From Incurvaria masculella (lineage: Eukaryota > Arthropoda > Insecta > Lepidoptera > Incurvariidae), in NCBI GenBank assembly GCA_946894095.1, contig OX335643.1:7861036-7925035 (forward strand): DNA of 64,000 bases, in the 5' to 3' direction. How positions within the stretch are numbered: the stretch's first letter is position 1; the number at the start of each line of letters is the position of its first letter. Below the pieces are notes generated by a model. It saw nothing but the letters and a program-made list of their open reading frames with translations. It was not told the DNA's origin and ran no database searches. Shown in pieces: positions 32,101 through 41,460 of this stretch. The position numbers were made by a program, and so were the translations under genes.

Positions 32101-32187
32101 CCCAGCACGACGCAGCACGTCCGCCGTAATCACAGCCTCCATCTCCTCAGCACCCTCCGCCAGGATTACCAGCGCCGACTTGCCCAT
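26191..32187 (-). CDS. DJ-1: DJ-1/PARK7 homologue, five exons, complete
   Basis: Exons 32187-32101, 30487-30368, 29735-29621, 26867-26716 and 26295-26191 join in phase to 192 residues, close to the 189 of human DJ-1. DJ-1 is a small dimeric cytosolic protein of the DJ-1/PfpI superfamily, linked to oxidative-stress protection and glyoxal detoxification. Start MGKSALVILAEGAEEME carries the conserved Glu (residue 17; Glu18 in human). IVAAICAAPTAF carries the reactive cysteine at residue 106, as in human. The tail has TSRGPGTAFAFGLKLAE. The human His126 position is Tyr (VTSYPS), which I believe is usual in insects. Introns hold SINEs, a CR1 3' end and foldback repeats, but none interrupts an exon. 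Confidence 0.95.
26356..26486. mobile_element. 131-bp foldback element in intron 4 of DJ-1
   Basis: CATGAAAGCGAAAGCGAGAA ... CTATGTAGAA is followed, after about 18 bases, by its reverse complement ending CGCTTTCGGTTTCATG. The arms are ~55 bp and nearly perfect. Confidence 0.7.
26515..26630 (+). repeat. tRNA-SINE 3' fragment
   Basis: GGAAGGTCCTGGCATGGCAC, ATCACGACGG and GCCATCTATGTCCAGTCACA. Lies in intron 4 of DJ-1, opposite strand. Confidence 0.65.
26955..27275 (-). repeat. Pan-lepidopteran 'GGTTCCGTACC' dispersed repeat, best copy
   Basis: Opens GGGTTCCGTACCCAAAGGG, has a CCGTCCGTCCGTC tract, GGGCTGTATCTCGTGAAACG, and closes CGAGTCCGACTCGCACTTGG then CCGGTTTTTT. Lies in intron 3 of DJ-1. 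Confidence 0.8.
27305..28680. repeat. Compound dispersed-repeat region in DJ-1 intron 3
   Basis: Starts GCAGCCCGTCCCGGCTTTGC and ends TTATTATAATAGTATAGATA, two termini common in lepidopteran repeats. It includes a foldback at 27695-27792 and TTTCCAACGGTGAAATAATT near 28550. It may be one element of ~1.37 kb or several. No coding potential seen. Confidence 0.45.
27695..27792. repeat. Foldback repeat
   Basis: ACATGTTTGAAAAATGTTAC plus GGCTTTT pairs with AAAAGCC plus GTAACATTTTTCAAACATGT across a 37-bp spacer. Confidence 0.65.
28935..29365 (-). repeat. Common lepidopteran dispersed repeat
   Basis: TACCATCGCGGAATTTTCTG, ATTCAGCCTGCGTTTGCAAT, CTTCCTCTTGAATCACTCTA, CGCATCAAAATCCGTTGCGT and end TTATACTATGTAGTGAT. 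Shares its outer part with 21985-22105. Confidence 0.55.
30096..30272 (-). repeat. tRNA-SINE 5' half
   Basis: CGAACCATGGAACAGCTCGC, GGTGCATGAACGGGGCGGGG and degenerate B box ACTTTACACCC. Lies in DJ-1 intron 2, same strand as the gene. Confidence 0.65.
30600..30845 (+). repeat. CR1-like retrotransposon 3' end fragment
   Basis: Translates roughly as the CR1 C-terminal motif (WNSVPQDVITSESVNNFKN then FERYF) with a stop and an AATAATAATAATAA tail. In DJ-1 intron 1, antisense. Confidence 0.55.
31010..31215 (-). repeat. Jockey-like retrotransposon 3' end fragment
   Basis: Reverse copy of the 44400-44690 segment: GGCCCATGGGGCTTTAGTAC, CCATGCCGGCTGGTCAAGTG, CATTCCATTGTTTACTGAC. In DJ-1 intron 1. 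Confidence 0.65.
31335..31555 (+). repeat. tRNA-SINE 3' two-thirds
   Basis: GGCGGCAGGGTTAATCCCGC, ACCATCGCATTGAATGAACA, GGAAGGTCCTGGCATGGCAC, GGTATTAGCCATCCATGTCC and an A tail. In DJ-1 intron 1. Confidence 0.75.
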
Positions 32188-32459
32188 TTCTGTTCTAGCA
32201 ACACCAACGATTCAATCGAACACGTAAATGAATGAGGTGGATACATGAAGTGAATTATTCTAAAGTTATCAAAATATTACATTACAACTAATTTCTGTCT
32301 GTGTCACAGTGTAGTCTGTGGATTACAATAGTGTCACAGTTCTGGAATAGAACTACCACCATGATTATTATGATTGTTTCATACATTCTCTATGAACACA
32401 TTCGCACTTCTAGTAAGCACGGGCATGGATTGGTGACAAAGACTATTTTGTCGGATCAC

Positions 32460-32720
32460 AGACGGTGCTGCATTGAAAACAAAATGGAGAACTAACAGTT
32501 GATTGAATTGGTTCAAGAAAACACTCTTTTGTAACATTTGTCTCATGCAAAGTACAGTCGTACACAATAGTAGCACTTAAGGTGGCCCAACCCGGCGGGA
32601 CCAACTCATTCGCGGGCACGGTACAAAACCGTGCTGTTCCGCTCTGGGACCTTCTATGTTTCAAAGAAAAAGACAGGCTCCGTGATGAGGAAGATGGTAA
32701 ATGTCCACATAAAAGACAAT
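32460..32720 (-). repeat. Dispersed repeat fragment (relative at 15718-15860)
   Basis: CCCGGCGGGACCAACTCATT, GCACGGTACAAAACCGTGCT and TTTCAAAGAAAAAGACAGGC match the reverse complement of 15718-15860. Located just upstream of the DJ-1 start. Confidence 0.55.
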
Positions 32721-32856
32721 GTGCATAATGTATGATTTGGTTAGATTTACGAAAATTTTAATTACAAAACGACTTATAGCTAAAAGTAAACCACGACCAC
32801 TGTAGTCCAAAATCTAACAAAATCCAAATATATTATAAATCTTGATTAAATAAGCT

Positions 32857-33125
32857 ATGTCTGATGACTAATCTTTTTAAGATGTTCTTACTTTATCATA
32901 GCGTAATCCACCTCCAAAGTTATTGTATAAAACGCGCGAAAAATTCGAACTTTCGGACCTTATAACTTAGAAACCAAACACAATTTTACAATGCCAATGG
33001 TCATCAGACATCTAGTTTGAACAAATAATGCTATTTTGAGCAAAATTTTGGATCTCTGACAAGAAATATGGGCGTGATCTTCTTTCCCCTTTTGTATGGG
33101 GAGATGAGCGGGATGGGCCACCTTA
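32857..33125 (-). repeat. Dispersed repeat, copy B (inverted copy of 1345-1610)
   Basis: Begins CTATGTCTGATGACTAATC and ends GGGATGGGCCACCTTA. See the entry at 1345-1610. Confidence 0.75.
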
Positions 33126-33229
33126 ATACTAATGCATGGTCATATAAAGGAATCAATACTTTTATTGTATTCTTAAATTAATATATCGTTTGATACGATC
33201 GTACAAGTTTTATTACAATATCTATAACT

Positions 33230-33400
33230 TTTTTTACCCGACTGCGCAAGAAGGAGGGTTAAGTTTTTCGAGTGTATGTATGTATGTATGTATATTTCTT
33301 TGGCACGCCCTGCAGCCTAAACAGCTGGACGTTCCAACAAGACTCGGCACCATCCCACAAAGCTCTTATCACTGGATCAAAGGAGGGATCAATAGATCAA
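33230..33400 (+). repeat. Dispersed repeat with TGTA microsatellite
   Basis: CCCGACTGCGCAAGAAGGAG, TTTTTCGAGTGTATG followed by (TGTA)4, then GGCACGCCCTGCAGCC. The CCGACTGC...GAGGGT...TGTATGTATG pattern is widespread in lepidopteran genomes. Confidence 0.5.
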
Positions 33401-33597
33401 ACAATAACAATGATTGTCTTAAAATTCAATGTTTTTTTTGCATTCCGATAATTTTTTTAATAAACTGTACTTCAATTAACCAAATAACATTATTTTCGAG
33501 TAAATAAATAACCACAGCTCGCTTATCAATTGACTGTAACTATTATCAACGATGGGGAGAGAGAGATTTTAAATATGCCAAGTAATATAAAAAGATT

Positions 33598-34506
33598 GAT
33601 TACATAAGCTGGAACACTTTGGAATAAGAGGTAAGCTGTTGAATTGGCTTAAAAACTTTTTAAGTGAACGAAAGTTCAGAGTGAGAGTGGGCGATGAATT
33701 ATCAGACCCACACGAAGTTCTAAGTGGGGGATCTCGGTGATCGGGCCCGTTGCGTTTGGCATATTTCGAACAGATCTAGGAGCTCTCATCAAATCGGCCT
33801 CGGCCTTCTTTGCGGACGATGTAAAAATGTTTTCGGATCCACTTATTGCCCACCAAGCTATTCAAGATGACCTAAATAGGGTTGTCCAGTGGACCAAGGA
33901 TTGGCTTATTTCATTAAACCCCGAAAAGTGCACTGTGTTACATATTGGTCCTAAAAACCCCCATTGCAGCTACACAATTGATGATCACCAATTAAAATCA
34001 GTCACATCACAAAGTGATCTCGGAGTAACTATATCTTACGACCTTAAGTGGGATCTACACATAACTGAAACAGTGAAACATACAAACTCCCTACTTTACA
34101 TGATCCGAAAAGCATTCTCTATTATTACTCCAGAGTTATTCATCAAGCTATATAAGACATATGTGCGGCAACTTCTTGAATACGCCTACCAAATTTGGAG
34201 CCCCTACTTCAAGAAGGATATAGATTTACTTAAAAAATTCCAAAGACGAGCAACAAAGATGGAAACAACACACATTATGAGGACCGACTAAGGCTATTAG
34301 GCCTCACAACACTGGAAAAACGCAGACAGCGTGGGGATCTTATCGAAACATATAAAATACTGCATGATTCCTATGATGTCAATAATTTAAAAACAATGTA
34401 CACATTTAACACTAACGAAAGGCTACGCGGTCACTCGCTAAAGATAAATCGCACCCAAGCATCAGTAAATGTTTTCAAAAACAAACTGGATCTTTACTTA
34501 AAATAA
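33598..34506 (+). pseudogene. 5'-truncated CR1-type reverse transcriptase
   Basis: Translates from HFGIRGKLLNWLKNFLSER through VIGPVAFGIF, the catalytic FADDVKMF block, the thumb region (LEYAYQIWSPYFKKDIDLL, FQRRATK) and the C-terminus ending KNKLDLYLK at the stop near 34506. Frame breaks occur just before 33737 (the Gly-Val-Pro-Gln-Gly-Ser motif is damaged) and near 34265. The endonuclease and first half of the reverse transcriptase are absent. The AT-rich tail 34507-34690 may be the element's 3' end. Not functional. Confidence 0.8.
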
Positions 34507-34789
34507 AAAATATATATATAAAAAAATGAATAATTCATAAACAAGACAATAAATAAATAAGTGCAAGTGCTTAAAAACAAAAGTGCAAGCGCATAAAAAG
34601 AAGTGCACGCATCAGCATAATGCTGCTAGTGCATTACAATATAATAATACGTGGTAACGTTTGGACCATACTTCCACTAACACTTTGTATATATCAGCCT
34701 TATGATCAAAATTAATTGAATGACTTAACTTGAAGAAACTTTTAGAAGATGTAGTTTTGTTTTAATATCAATCAAAAACTCCATTTGTT

Positions 34790-35165
34790 ACAGCTCGTGG
34801 TGTAGGGGTTAGAGGACATGCCTTTTTTGCAAGAGGTTATAGTTTCAAATTCTCCCATCGGTTATACACCACTTTATTTTGCGAGTTGTTCATGGTTCGG
34901 AACCCATGTAAAACTGTAGGTCACCTTACCCTACTAGGTGGCAGGGTCAAGCCCGCCTGGGTTAGCACTGGAAAAAACTATTGTCGAAGTGGCAATGAAA
35001 AATTGTCCGAGTTTTCCACCCATGGTATGCATTTGTAGCCGTGCTTCTGTATAAAGGAAGTCATAGCATTGCACCTAATTCCTTTCGAAATTTTGTGAAA
35101 TAGGCTTAATCATGACGGTAGGTTTGTTATATTAGCCATCCATGTCAGGTTCCATAGTAAAACCT
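34790..35165 (+). repeat. tRNA-SINE, full-length copy
   Basis: Starts AGCTCGTGGTGTAGGGGTTA (A box) with a degenerate B box near 34850, then TTCATGGTTCGGAACCCATG, CTACTAGGTGGCAGGGTCAA, AAAGGAAGTCATAGCATTGC and GCCATCCATGTCAGGTTCCA. Confidence 0.75.
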
Positions 35166-35176
35166 AACCTTACTTG

Positions 35177-35772
35177 AAAACAAGTTGAAATGTAATATTT
35201 TTTGTGTTTGAATGATCATGGTTGACAGTGTTCACAAACGCAGTCGAAGGCATGTATATTTTGTTATCAAATCAGTTAATGGTGTGCCTATGCAAATTTC
35301 CTGATGATCGGTTGAGTATGCGAAACAAAGAAACTAACTTTCGTATTTACTGTATGAAGGTTAGGAGATTATAATTTCTTTCATTCCAATAAGTATATTT
35401 TCGCGCTACTCATTTCAAAAAGAAAATCACTAGTCATTAATAATGAAACCTATTGCGACTATTAGGCATCAAATACATTAACTATGATTTATATTTTGTT
35501 ATCAAAGCCATTGAAAGTGTACCCATGCAAATTTCATGATGATTGGTGAGAACGAGAACGAGAAAAAACAGCCTTACTTTAGATATAAATTATGTAAGTT
35601 AGGATATTGGAACTTCCCCCCCCATGCATTCTTGCTCCACCGATATAATCCATAAGATCGCTAGTCATTCATGATGGAACGTACTGTGGATATTTGATGC
35701 CTCCGACTGCGTTTGTGAACACTGTCAACCATGATCATTCAAACACAAAAATATTTAACATGTCAACTTGTT
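35177..35772. mobile_element. ~596-bp element with ~75-bp terminal inverted repeats
   Basis: Left end AACAAGTTGAAATGTAATAT ... GATCATGGTTGACAGTGTTC ACAAACGCAGTC is mirrored at 35700-35772. The interior holds two related halves (TATGCAAATTTCCTGATGAT near 35290, CATGCAAATTTCATGATGAT near 35530), so it grew by internal duplication. Non-coding. Confidence 0.7.
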
Positions 35773-36039
35773 TCTCTCTTTACAGTTCCTTTACTAAGTC
35801 AATTTTAAGTTATTTTTATTGCTACCTTACATGAATTTGTGACATCCCTAAGGGATACTGGTAGGGAATGCCATTTGGTATTAGGTGTTCCTTTTTGCCA
35901 TTGTTTTGGTTAAAACAAGCAAATTAATGATATTTTCATTTTCATTCAATTTCATCTTTTCATCCCATGCGATGGTGGGCATAACCACCTGGTAGGGGAA
36001 AGGGAACAGCTTCGTGAATAACGATTCCGATGAATAGAA

Positions 36040-36079
<40 letters not shown>

Positions 36080-37016
36080 GATTTAGAATAATAGAAAGAA
36101 TAAAATAACTTCTGAGTTGGTGCCTAACTACAAAGAGTAATAGTCTTATTATTACTCTGAGGTTTTCCTCTTAACATAAAATTCTATCTTACAGAAACCA
36201 GCGGCCGAGCACAAATGCAAAGATACGACTATATCAATGTGATAACTGTGTTTTGCTTTGTTTTTAGTGCGAGAAGTAACGAGACAAATATATATTTATC
36301 GCATCGATTTAGCCGTATCATTTGTTTGTGCTCCCGCTGCAAGGGCCCGCCCGCTCCTATCAGTCTATATCGACAGAGTTTTTGGCGCAGAAATCCACCT
36401 AATTAAAGTAGCTTGTAAAGGGCAATGGAAGGCGGATTGGAATTTTGGCGGGAAAATCAAGTTATTACACCTCAAGGTAACTGGCATGCAGGAAAATACC
36501 TAAGGGTTAAGGCATCTACAAAATGAATAGCTAGGTTTTATTAAAGTTCGCTGATTTGTTAGTTAAGATAGTAAGCAGAAATATAGTCTACATGTTACTC
36601 CAAGGTCGCAAAGACAGACAAGAAATATAATAATTTTGTAAACAACTGATTCTAAAAATAGCACGCACTAGTAATGGTCAGGTATATTATAAACTTGCCT
36701 GCAGTTCGTGTAACTAAAAGATTGTTTAAGAAGTCGAAGTAGTGGAAAAAATCTAGTTTCAGTAATATTTACTTTGCTAGCAGCAAGGAAACACCGGGAA
36801 AACTGCATAGAAATCGTTTTCGGATGAAGTTTTCCTCGATTTGTTTGACTTTGACAGCCGTAAAAGAGCCGGTAGGGTAAACTGGATTGCAGCAATCCGC
36901 AATCTGGTGTACTCGTCGTTTCTTTTCCACTGACGAATTCTATTCAATCGCAACGAGTTTGATTGTTATTCAATTTGCTACGTGCCAGCACAGAACATAT
37001 AATATCCTAACAGATC
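35773..37016. other. Intergenic, low-complexity DNA
   Basis: Contains a (TA)n microsatellite at ~36046-36076. A GC-richer patch at 36180-36420 shows weak coding potential in short frames but no family signature. Confidence 0.4.
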
Positions 37017-37086
37017 ATGCCAGAAAAGAAAACAAAAACTGGGACTCATAAACGTAAACATAGGAACCCATTAGCGCAAAACTCAG
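37017..37086 (+). CDS. Possible first coding exon, very basic (speculative)
   Basis: An ATG opens 23 codons rich in Lys/Arg/His (MPEKKTKTGTHKRKHRNP) that end at a plausible donor, CAG|GTTAAGT. No partner exon could be identified, so this may be chance. Confidence 0.2.
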
Positions 37087-37997
37087 GTTAAGTTTTACGT
37101 TAATGGACGTTTTTCAAAAAATCATAATGCTTACATATTGAACATCTCGTGTTCGCTTCCTAAGTACAAACGGCATCATCCTAGACGCCACACATTGGAC
37201 ATCGACCGACATACATTTTTCTTGCTGTGGCGCTGATGCGTTCTGTCACAGCCTCCTCTACTTGCCTTAGAAACAATAGAAAGCTGTGATTCTGTACATA
37301 CACTGCTTGCTCAGAACAAGAACTAATAAACTGTATGCTTTTATTTCATACTAGGTGAGGTACCCGGCTCCACTAGGGTCAATGTCGTTTCGTTTCTAAA
37401 ATTGTATGTTATATGAGTTCCTCATACAAACTTTCATCCCCCTTATATCCCCCTTTTAATTTTCGTCTTTTTCTTTACCAAATCTCATCAAAATTGGTTC
37501 GTCGGTTCAGGTGTGAAAAAGTAACAGACAAAGTTACTTTCTAATTTATAATATTTCTAGTTTGGATGCTTGCGATGAGTACAAGTTGGGTTTTGTTTGT
37601 TGTTTCCATTTAAGCATTTTTTTAAATGTAAACACCGACAGATGTTTGTGTCGTGAGTTTTGTCTATGGCAGCTTCCTATTTTCTATCAGCTGCCCATAG
37701 AATCTGCGTAGTGGCAATCAATAACGCTTGATTTGACAGGTGTCAAAAGGGACCACTTCGGTGTGACAGAGGAGGCAAGTCAGCTTCTCTGTCGTGAAAC
37801 CGACGCCGAGCGTAGACGACCGAACAATCTGCTGCGGGGCGGCTGGCGCGGAGTGTTCGCTCCGTGTTCGCTCGCGGTTGCGTGGCCATATTGGTTTTGT
37901 TGTTGTGTTGAGTTGAGTGACGCGTCCTCCTCCATGAAATCAAAATTAATATCGTTCCGAAGCCGTTACTGCATCTGCACACTGCGATTTCGTAAAC
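37087..37997. other. Region upstream of the THAP/P-element ORF
   Basis: 37360-37560 holds a dispersed repeat (GAGGTACCCGGCTCCACTAG, CCCCCTTATATCCCCC, TTATAATATTTCTAG) related to 55175-55200. 37780-37940 is relatively GC-rich and could include the transcription start of the THAP ORF. Confidence 0.4.
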
Positions 37998-39110
37998 ATG
38001 GAAAACAAATGTTGCGTTTCTGGTTGCAACAGCGTAAAACCCGATGTGCATCTTTTTTGTTTTCCAAGAAGTGATAAAAGAAAACGACTTTGGTTACGGA
38101 CTCTGAGTGAGCCTGCTTTGAATGAGCTGCAGTTGTCCGTGCTCAAAACTAAACGAAGAGTTTGTGTCAAACATTTCGAGGCCAAGTACATACGACAGAG
38201 TTCACGCCAAGGAGCGCAGGGAGCTCAAACAATCTTAACCCCTGACGCCTATCCTACTTTGTTTTCGGAGCAAGAAATTGAAAGTGGCATACAAAATGTA
38301 ATGGGTAAGTAAGATCTCAAATTCTTCACACTTACAATTTATCAGGTGCTGGGAATCAAAAAATATTCTCGGTAGACAAAAATTGCACTATTATAGCACT
38401 GAACATGGATGGATGGGAATGGCATGATGCTAGCCCATGGTATTGCATTCTCGAAGGAACTAGTCTCATCAGGAGCCTCCCATACCATGATTGTGTTGAA
38501 CAATGGGTATCGTAATACAAAATCCTTTTAATTTTAAAAAATTAAAAGATTTAATAATAAGACAGGAAAGTGACCTGCTGGTATGCAAGGGATTCGAACC
38601 TCGGTTTGACCGGCAGGGCGATCACCGAAATTGAAATCACTTTCAACTCGATCCTGGTTTAGTGCTGTCTCACCCAAACTAGCGATACATGTGTGGGCAA
38701 GGCCATTTTTTAAGTTACTTTTAAATTTATTTTTCACTGATTGTGTATCGATAAAGACTACATACTGACAGTTTAAATAAATGAGAGTCACGACCGGAGG
38801 CCATGATTCATTCATATGCATCATATGGAATAGATACAAACATTTCGGCAACGCGGTTGCATGTCATGTCTTTAGTCCATTTTCTGCTTTTTTAATGTTC
38901 ATACTAAAAAGTATATTTTATTTTATCCGATTTTGTATTTCAGGGAGAAGTTATCACACTCAAGGCGTGCCACTCCACCTTCGTGATCACATATATAATT
39001 TTGATCCAAGATTAGAACCTTCAACTTCTGGCACTGGTTTAGGTATGTACCCAGATATTGTAGATATTTTGAAAGGCATTTTGGATAAAAAAATTTATTT
39101 ATAAAAACCT

Positions 39111-40038
39111 TATATAAGGTGAGTTTAAAATAATCTACAAGCCTTATAGGGTTGATTCAGTATCTGATATAGAACAACTTTTGCTAAGAATGGAGGTATG
39201 TAATTTTTTTTGTTCCATTTTAATTTTTGAGAAATTTAAACAGTATGTTCTTCCCAGTATTTTAAACAACTTTTGCGAAGAAACTATGTACCTATCGGTA
39301 ATGGTTTCCAAGAAAATAAATTATTAAAGTGAACTAACTCTTCAAACTGCCTATTTGAAAAATAGGTTCCGCACCGCGCCGGCCGGCGGCGCGGAGGCGG
39401 CGCGCGGCGGCAGAGTCTATTTTACCTACCCGAATAGTTTTGCCTCCTTCCCACGCTGACGTACGCCGCGCCGGGCTATGGATTTGGTCGGCGCGGCTGT
39501 AATGTAGGTATGTACACAAGCATGCATGTCATTTTTCGCCCGATCGGCACTCGCTTCACTTAAATTCACTCACGTGTGATACTCAGGTCCGATGCGGGTC
39601 ATGGACCTTGACATACTAATTGCTTTCAAAACGAAAACAAACGTCCTTCAGTGAGAGGGGCGGCGGCGGCGGCGGGGGAGATGGGGTGGCGAGGCTTCTG
39701 TCTGCGCACGCGGCGCGCGGCGGCGGAGAATTGTCTTGTGTCAGTAGGTCACGGTCCGGTCAATGCCCCGTGGTTGACCTATATTTTTAATTATGTAGGT
39801 AGTTGAAGAGTTAGTGCACTTTAATAAATTATTTTTCTTAGAAACCATTACAGATAAGTGCATAGTTTATTCGCAAAAGTTGTTTAAAATACTGGGAAGA
39901 ACATACTGTTTAAATTTCTCAAAAATTAAAATGGAACAAAAAAAATTACATACCTCCATTCTTAGCAAAAGTTGTTCTATATCAGATACTGAATCAACCC
40001 TATAAGGCTTGTAGATTATTTTAAACTCACCTTATATA
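39111..40038. mobile_element. Long-arm foldback element, copy 1 (~928 bp)
   Basis: Arms of ~270 bp: TATATAAGGTGAGTTTAAAA at the left, mirrored by TTTTAAACTCACCTTATATA at the right. They continue through GGGTTGATTCAGTATCTGAT, ACTTTTGCTAAGAATGGAGG and CCTATTTGAAAAATAGG. The ~400-bp core is very GC-rich (GGCGGCGGCGGCGGGGGAGA). Inserted in an intron of the THAP/P relic. The second copy is at 53393-54759. Non-coding. Confidence 0.85.
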
Positions 40039-40924
40039 CATGTTTTGAAGAATTCCAATATCGCGCTTTGACAAGTGGGGTGACACCGTACTGCGCGAGC
40101 CCCGTTAACGGTTGCAGCATTACAAAGGAATGAGAAATGTGGCGGTGCAGGGTCAGGGGGATGTTCGGATTATAGAGGTGTTTGGATGAGTTTAGGTTCC
40201 GATTATCAAAACCCTTGTATGATGATATATTAATGGCTAGTGTTAATATGATGAAAGCATAAAAGTCTTAAAATAATCATTTATTTTCAGAGAACATTGT
40301 CCCACCTGGTGCGCCATTGCCGCCCATTGAAGAGGAAAATTTAGCTGCGCGCACGGCTACTAAAGCACGAAATCATCCTCTGCGTGTCGTAGCTGGAATT
40401 CGTGGTACACCAAATTATTATTTGTTTACACCGTTTAGAACCTATAAAAGTATTTGCAGCATTTTTTTTCTTGTAAAGTATTGTATCATTCAGTGAAAAT
40501 ATGTTGAAAGCGTAATTCTATATTAATTTCAGATAACGTTTTCATGCCTGATGCGCCATTGCCACCCACGGAATGGAAAACTTTGCCTGCACTATTCTTC
40601 CCGAAAAAATAAAAAAAATGAAAGTCCGAAATTGCACTAAAGTTTTAAGTGAAAAAGTAGCGGCAATGCTAAAATACACTGGACAATTTTGTAAGTACAT
40701 ATTTACATTCTCAAAATTTGTTTGCATGGCCTCACCTTGGCCTTTACAAACAAACAAAAATAATTGGTTGTCTGTAAAGTCGGTTTACGGACGATAGTTT
40801 TACGTGATAAGGCAGCAGAACTATTCGAACTGCTAACTCTGACGTCACGCGAGAAGAGAGATAGATATGTCACAAGCCATTGCTTGGGCCGATCGTGCCT
40901 CTCTATCGCTTGCTACGCGCTCTC

Positions 40925-41133
40925 GCTAGCACCACATGAGTAAAGAAACGGTACAGAGGCAAAGCTTCATACAACAGCGCAAAATGATTACACTACTACA
41001 AGCAAACGGCGCATGCATTTGTTTCCACTGGTCATACTGGCCGCTCCCCACGTACGTGGCGCTACCAGTGGAAACACATCCATGCGCAGTGAAGCTTTGC
41101 CTCTGTACTGTTTCTTTACTCATGTGCTAGCAC
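40925..41133. mobile_element. hAT-type MITE with 8-bp duplication
   Basis: GCTAGCAC stands at 40925-40932 and 41126-41133. Between them are 193 bp with ~43-bp inverted ends (ACATGAGTAAAGAAACGGTA / TACTGTTTCTTTACTCATGT). Part of the interior is also palindromic (CATTTGTTTCCACTGGT / ACCAGTGGAAAC). 8-bp duplications are typical of hAT elements. Confidence 0.8.
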
Positions 41134-41154
41134 GCTCAGGCTCAGGTGGAACAA

Positions 41155-41460
41155 GACACTTCTGCTAAATTGAACTGGATGGAATACACGGACAATATTC
41201 ATTGCCACTTCGACCGATCGTTAATCCAATGCGATGGTACAGGTCGCGCCAAACATCTTGTAAGCTCTGAAGTTGCAGCGCTCGCGTCGCATTAGCCGAA
41301 AACAGGTATCCATTTGCATCTGCGCAATAGGCTGCGCATCAACTTCAGAGCTCACTAGATGTTTGGCGCGAGCTATACCAACCCGGGCGTGATTAACCCT
41401 TCCACATAAGAAGGGGACTTATTGTTTAACGTGGAATCCGAACCATGAACGAAGACTCCC
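41155..41460 (-). repeat. tRNA-SINE interrupted by a MITE
   Basis: The SINE body is recognisable on both sides (TTGAACTGGATGG, CCAATGCGATGGTA, then CCAACCCGGGCGTGATTAAC and ATCCGAACCATGAACG). The break lies exactly inside the family's GGTACCAACCCGG motif. Confidence 0.75.
41240..41375. mobile_element. mariner-type MITE inside the SINE, TA target
   Basis: 136 bp with ends CAGGTCGCGCCAAACATCTT and TAGATGTTTGGCGCGAGCTA, flanked by TA at 41238-41239 and 41376-41377. Removing it restores the SINE consensus motif. Confidence 0.8.

Noticed and set aside
36215..36503. Short overlapping plus-strand ORFs in a GC-richer patch
   Set aside because: No family motif, no convincing splice context, no partner exon.
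40926..41130. Two opposite-strand ORFs that both begin MSKETVQRQSF
   Set aside because: They arise from the palindromic ends of the hAT-type MITE, not from genes.
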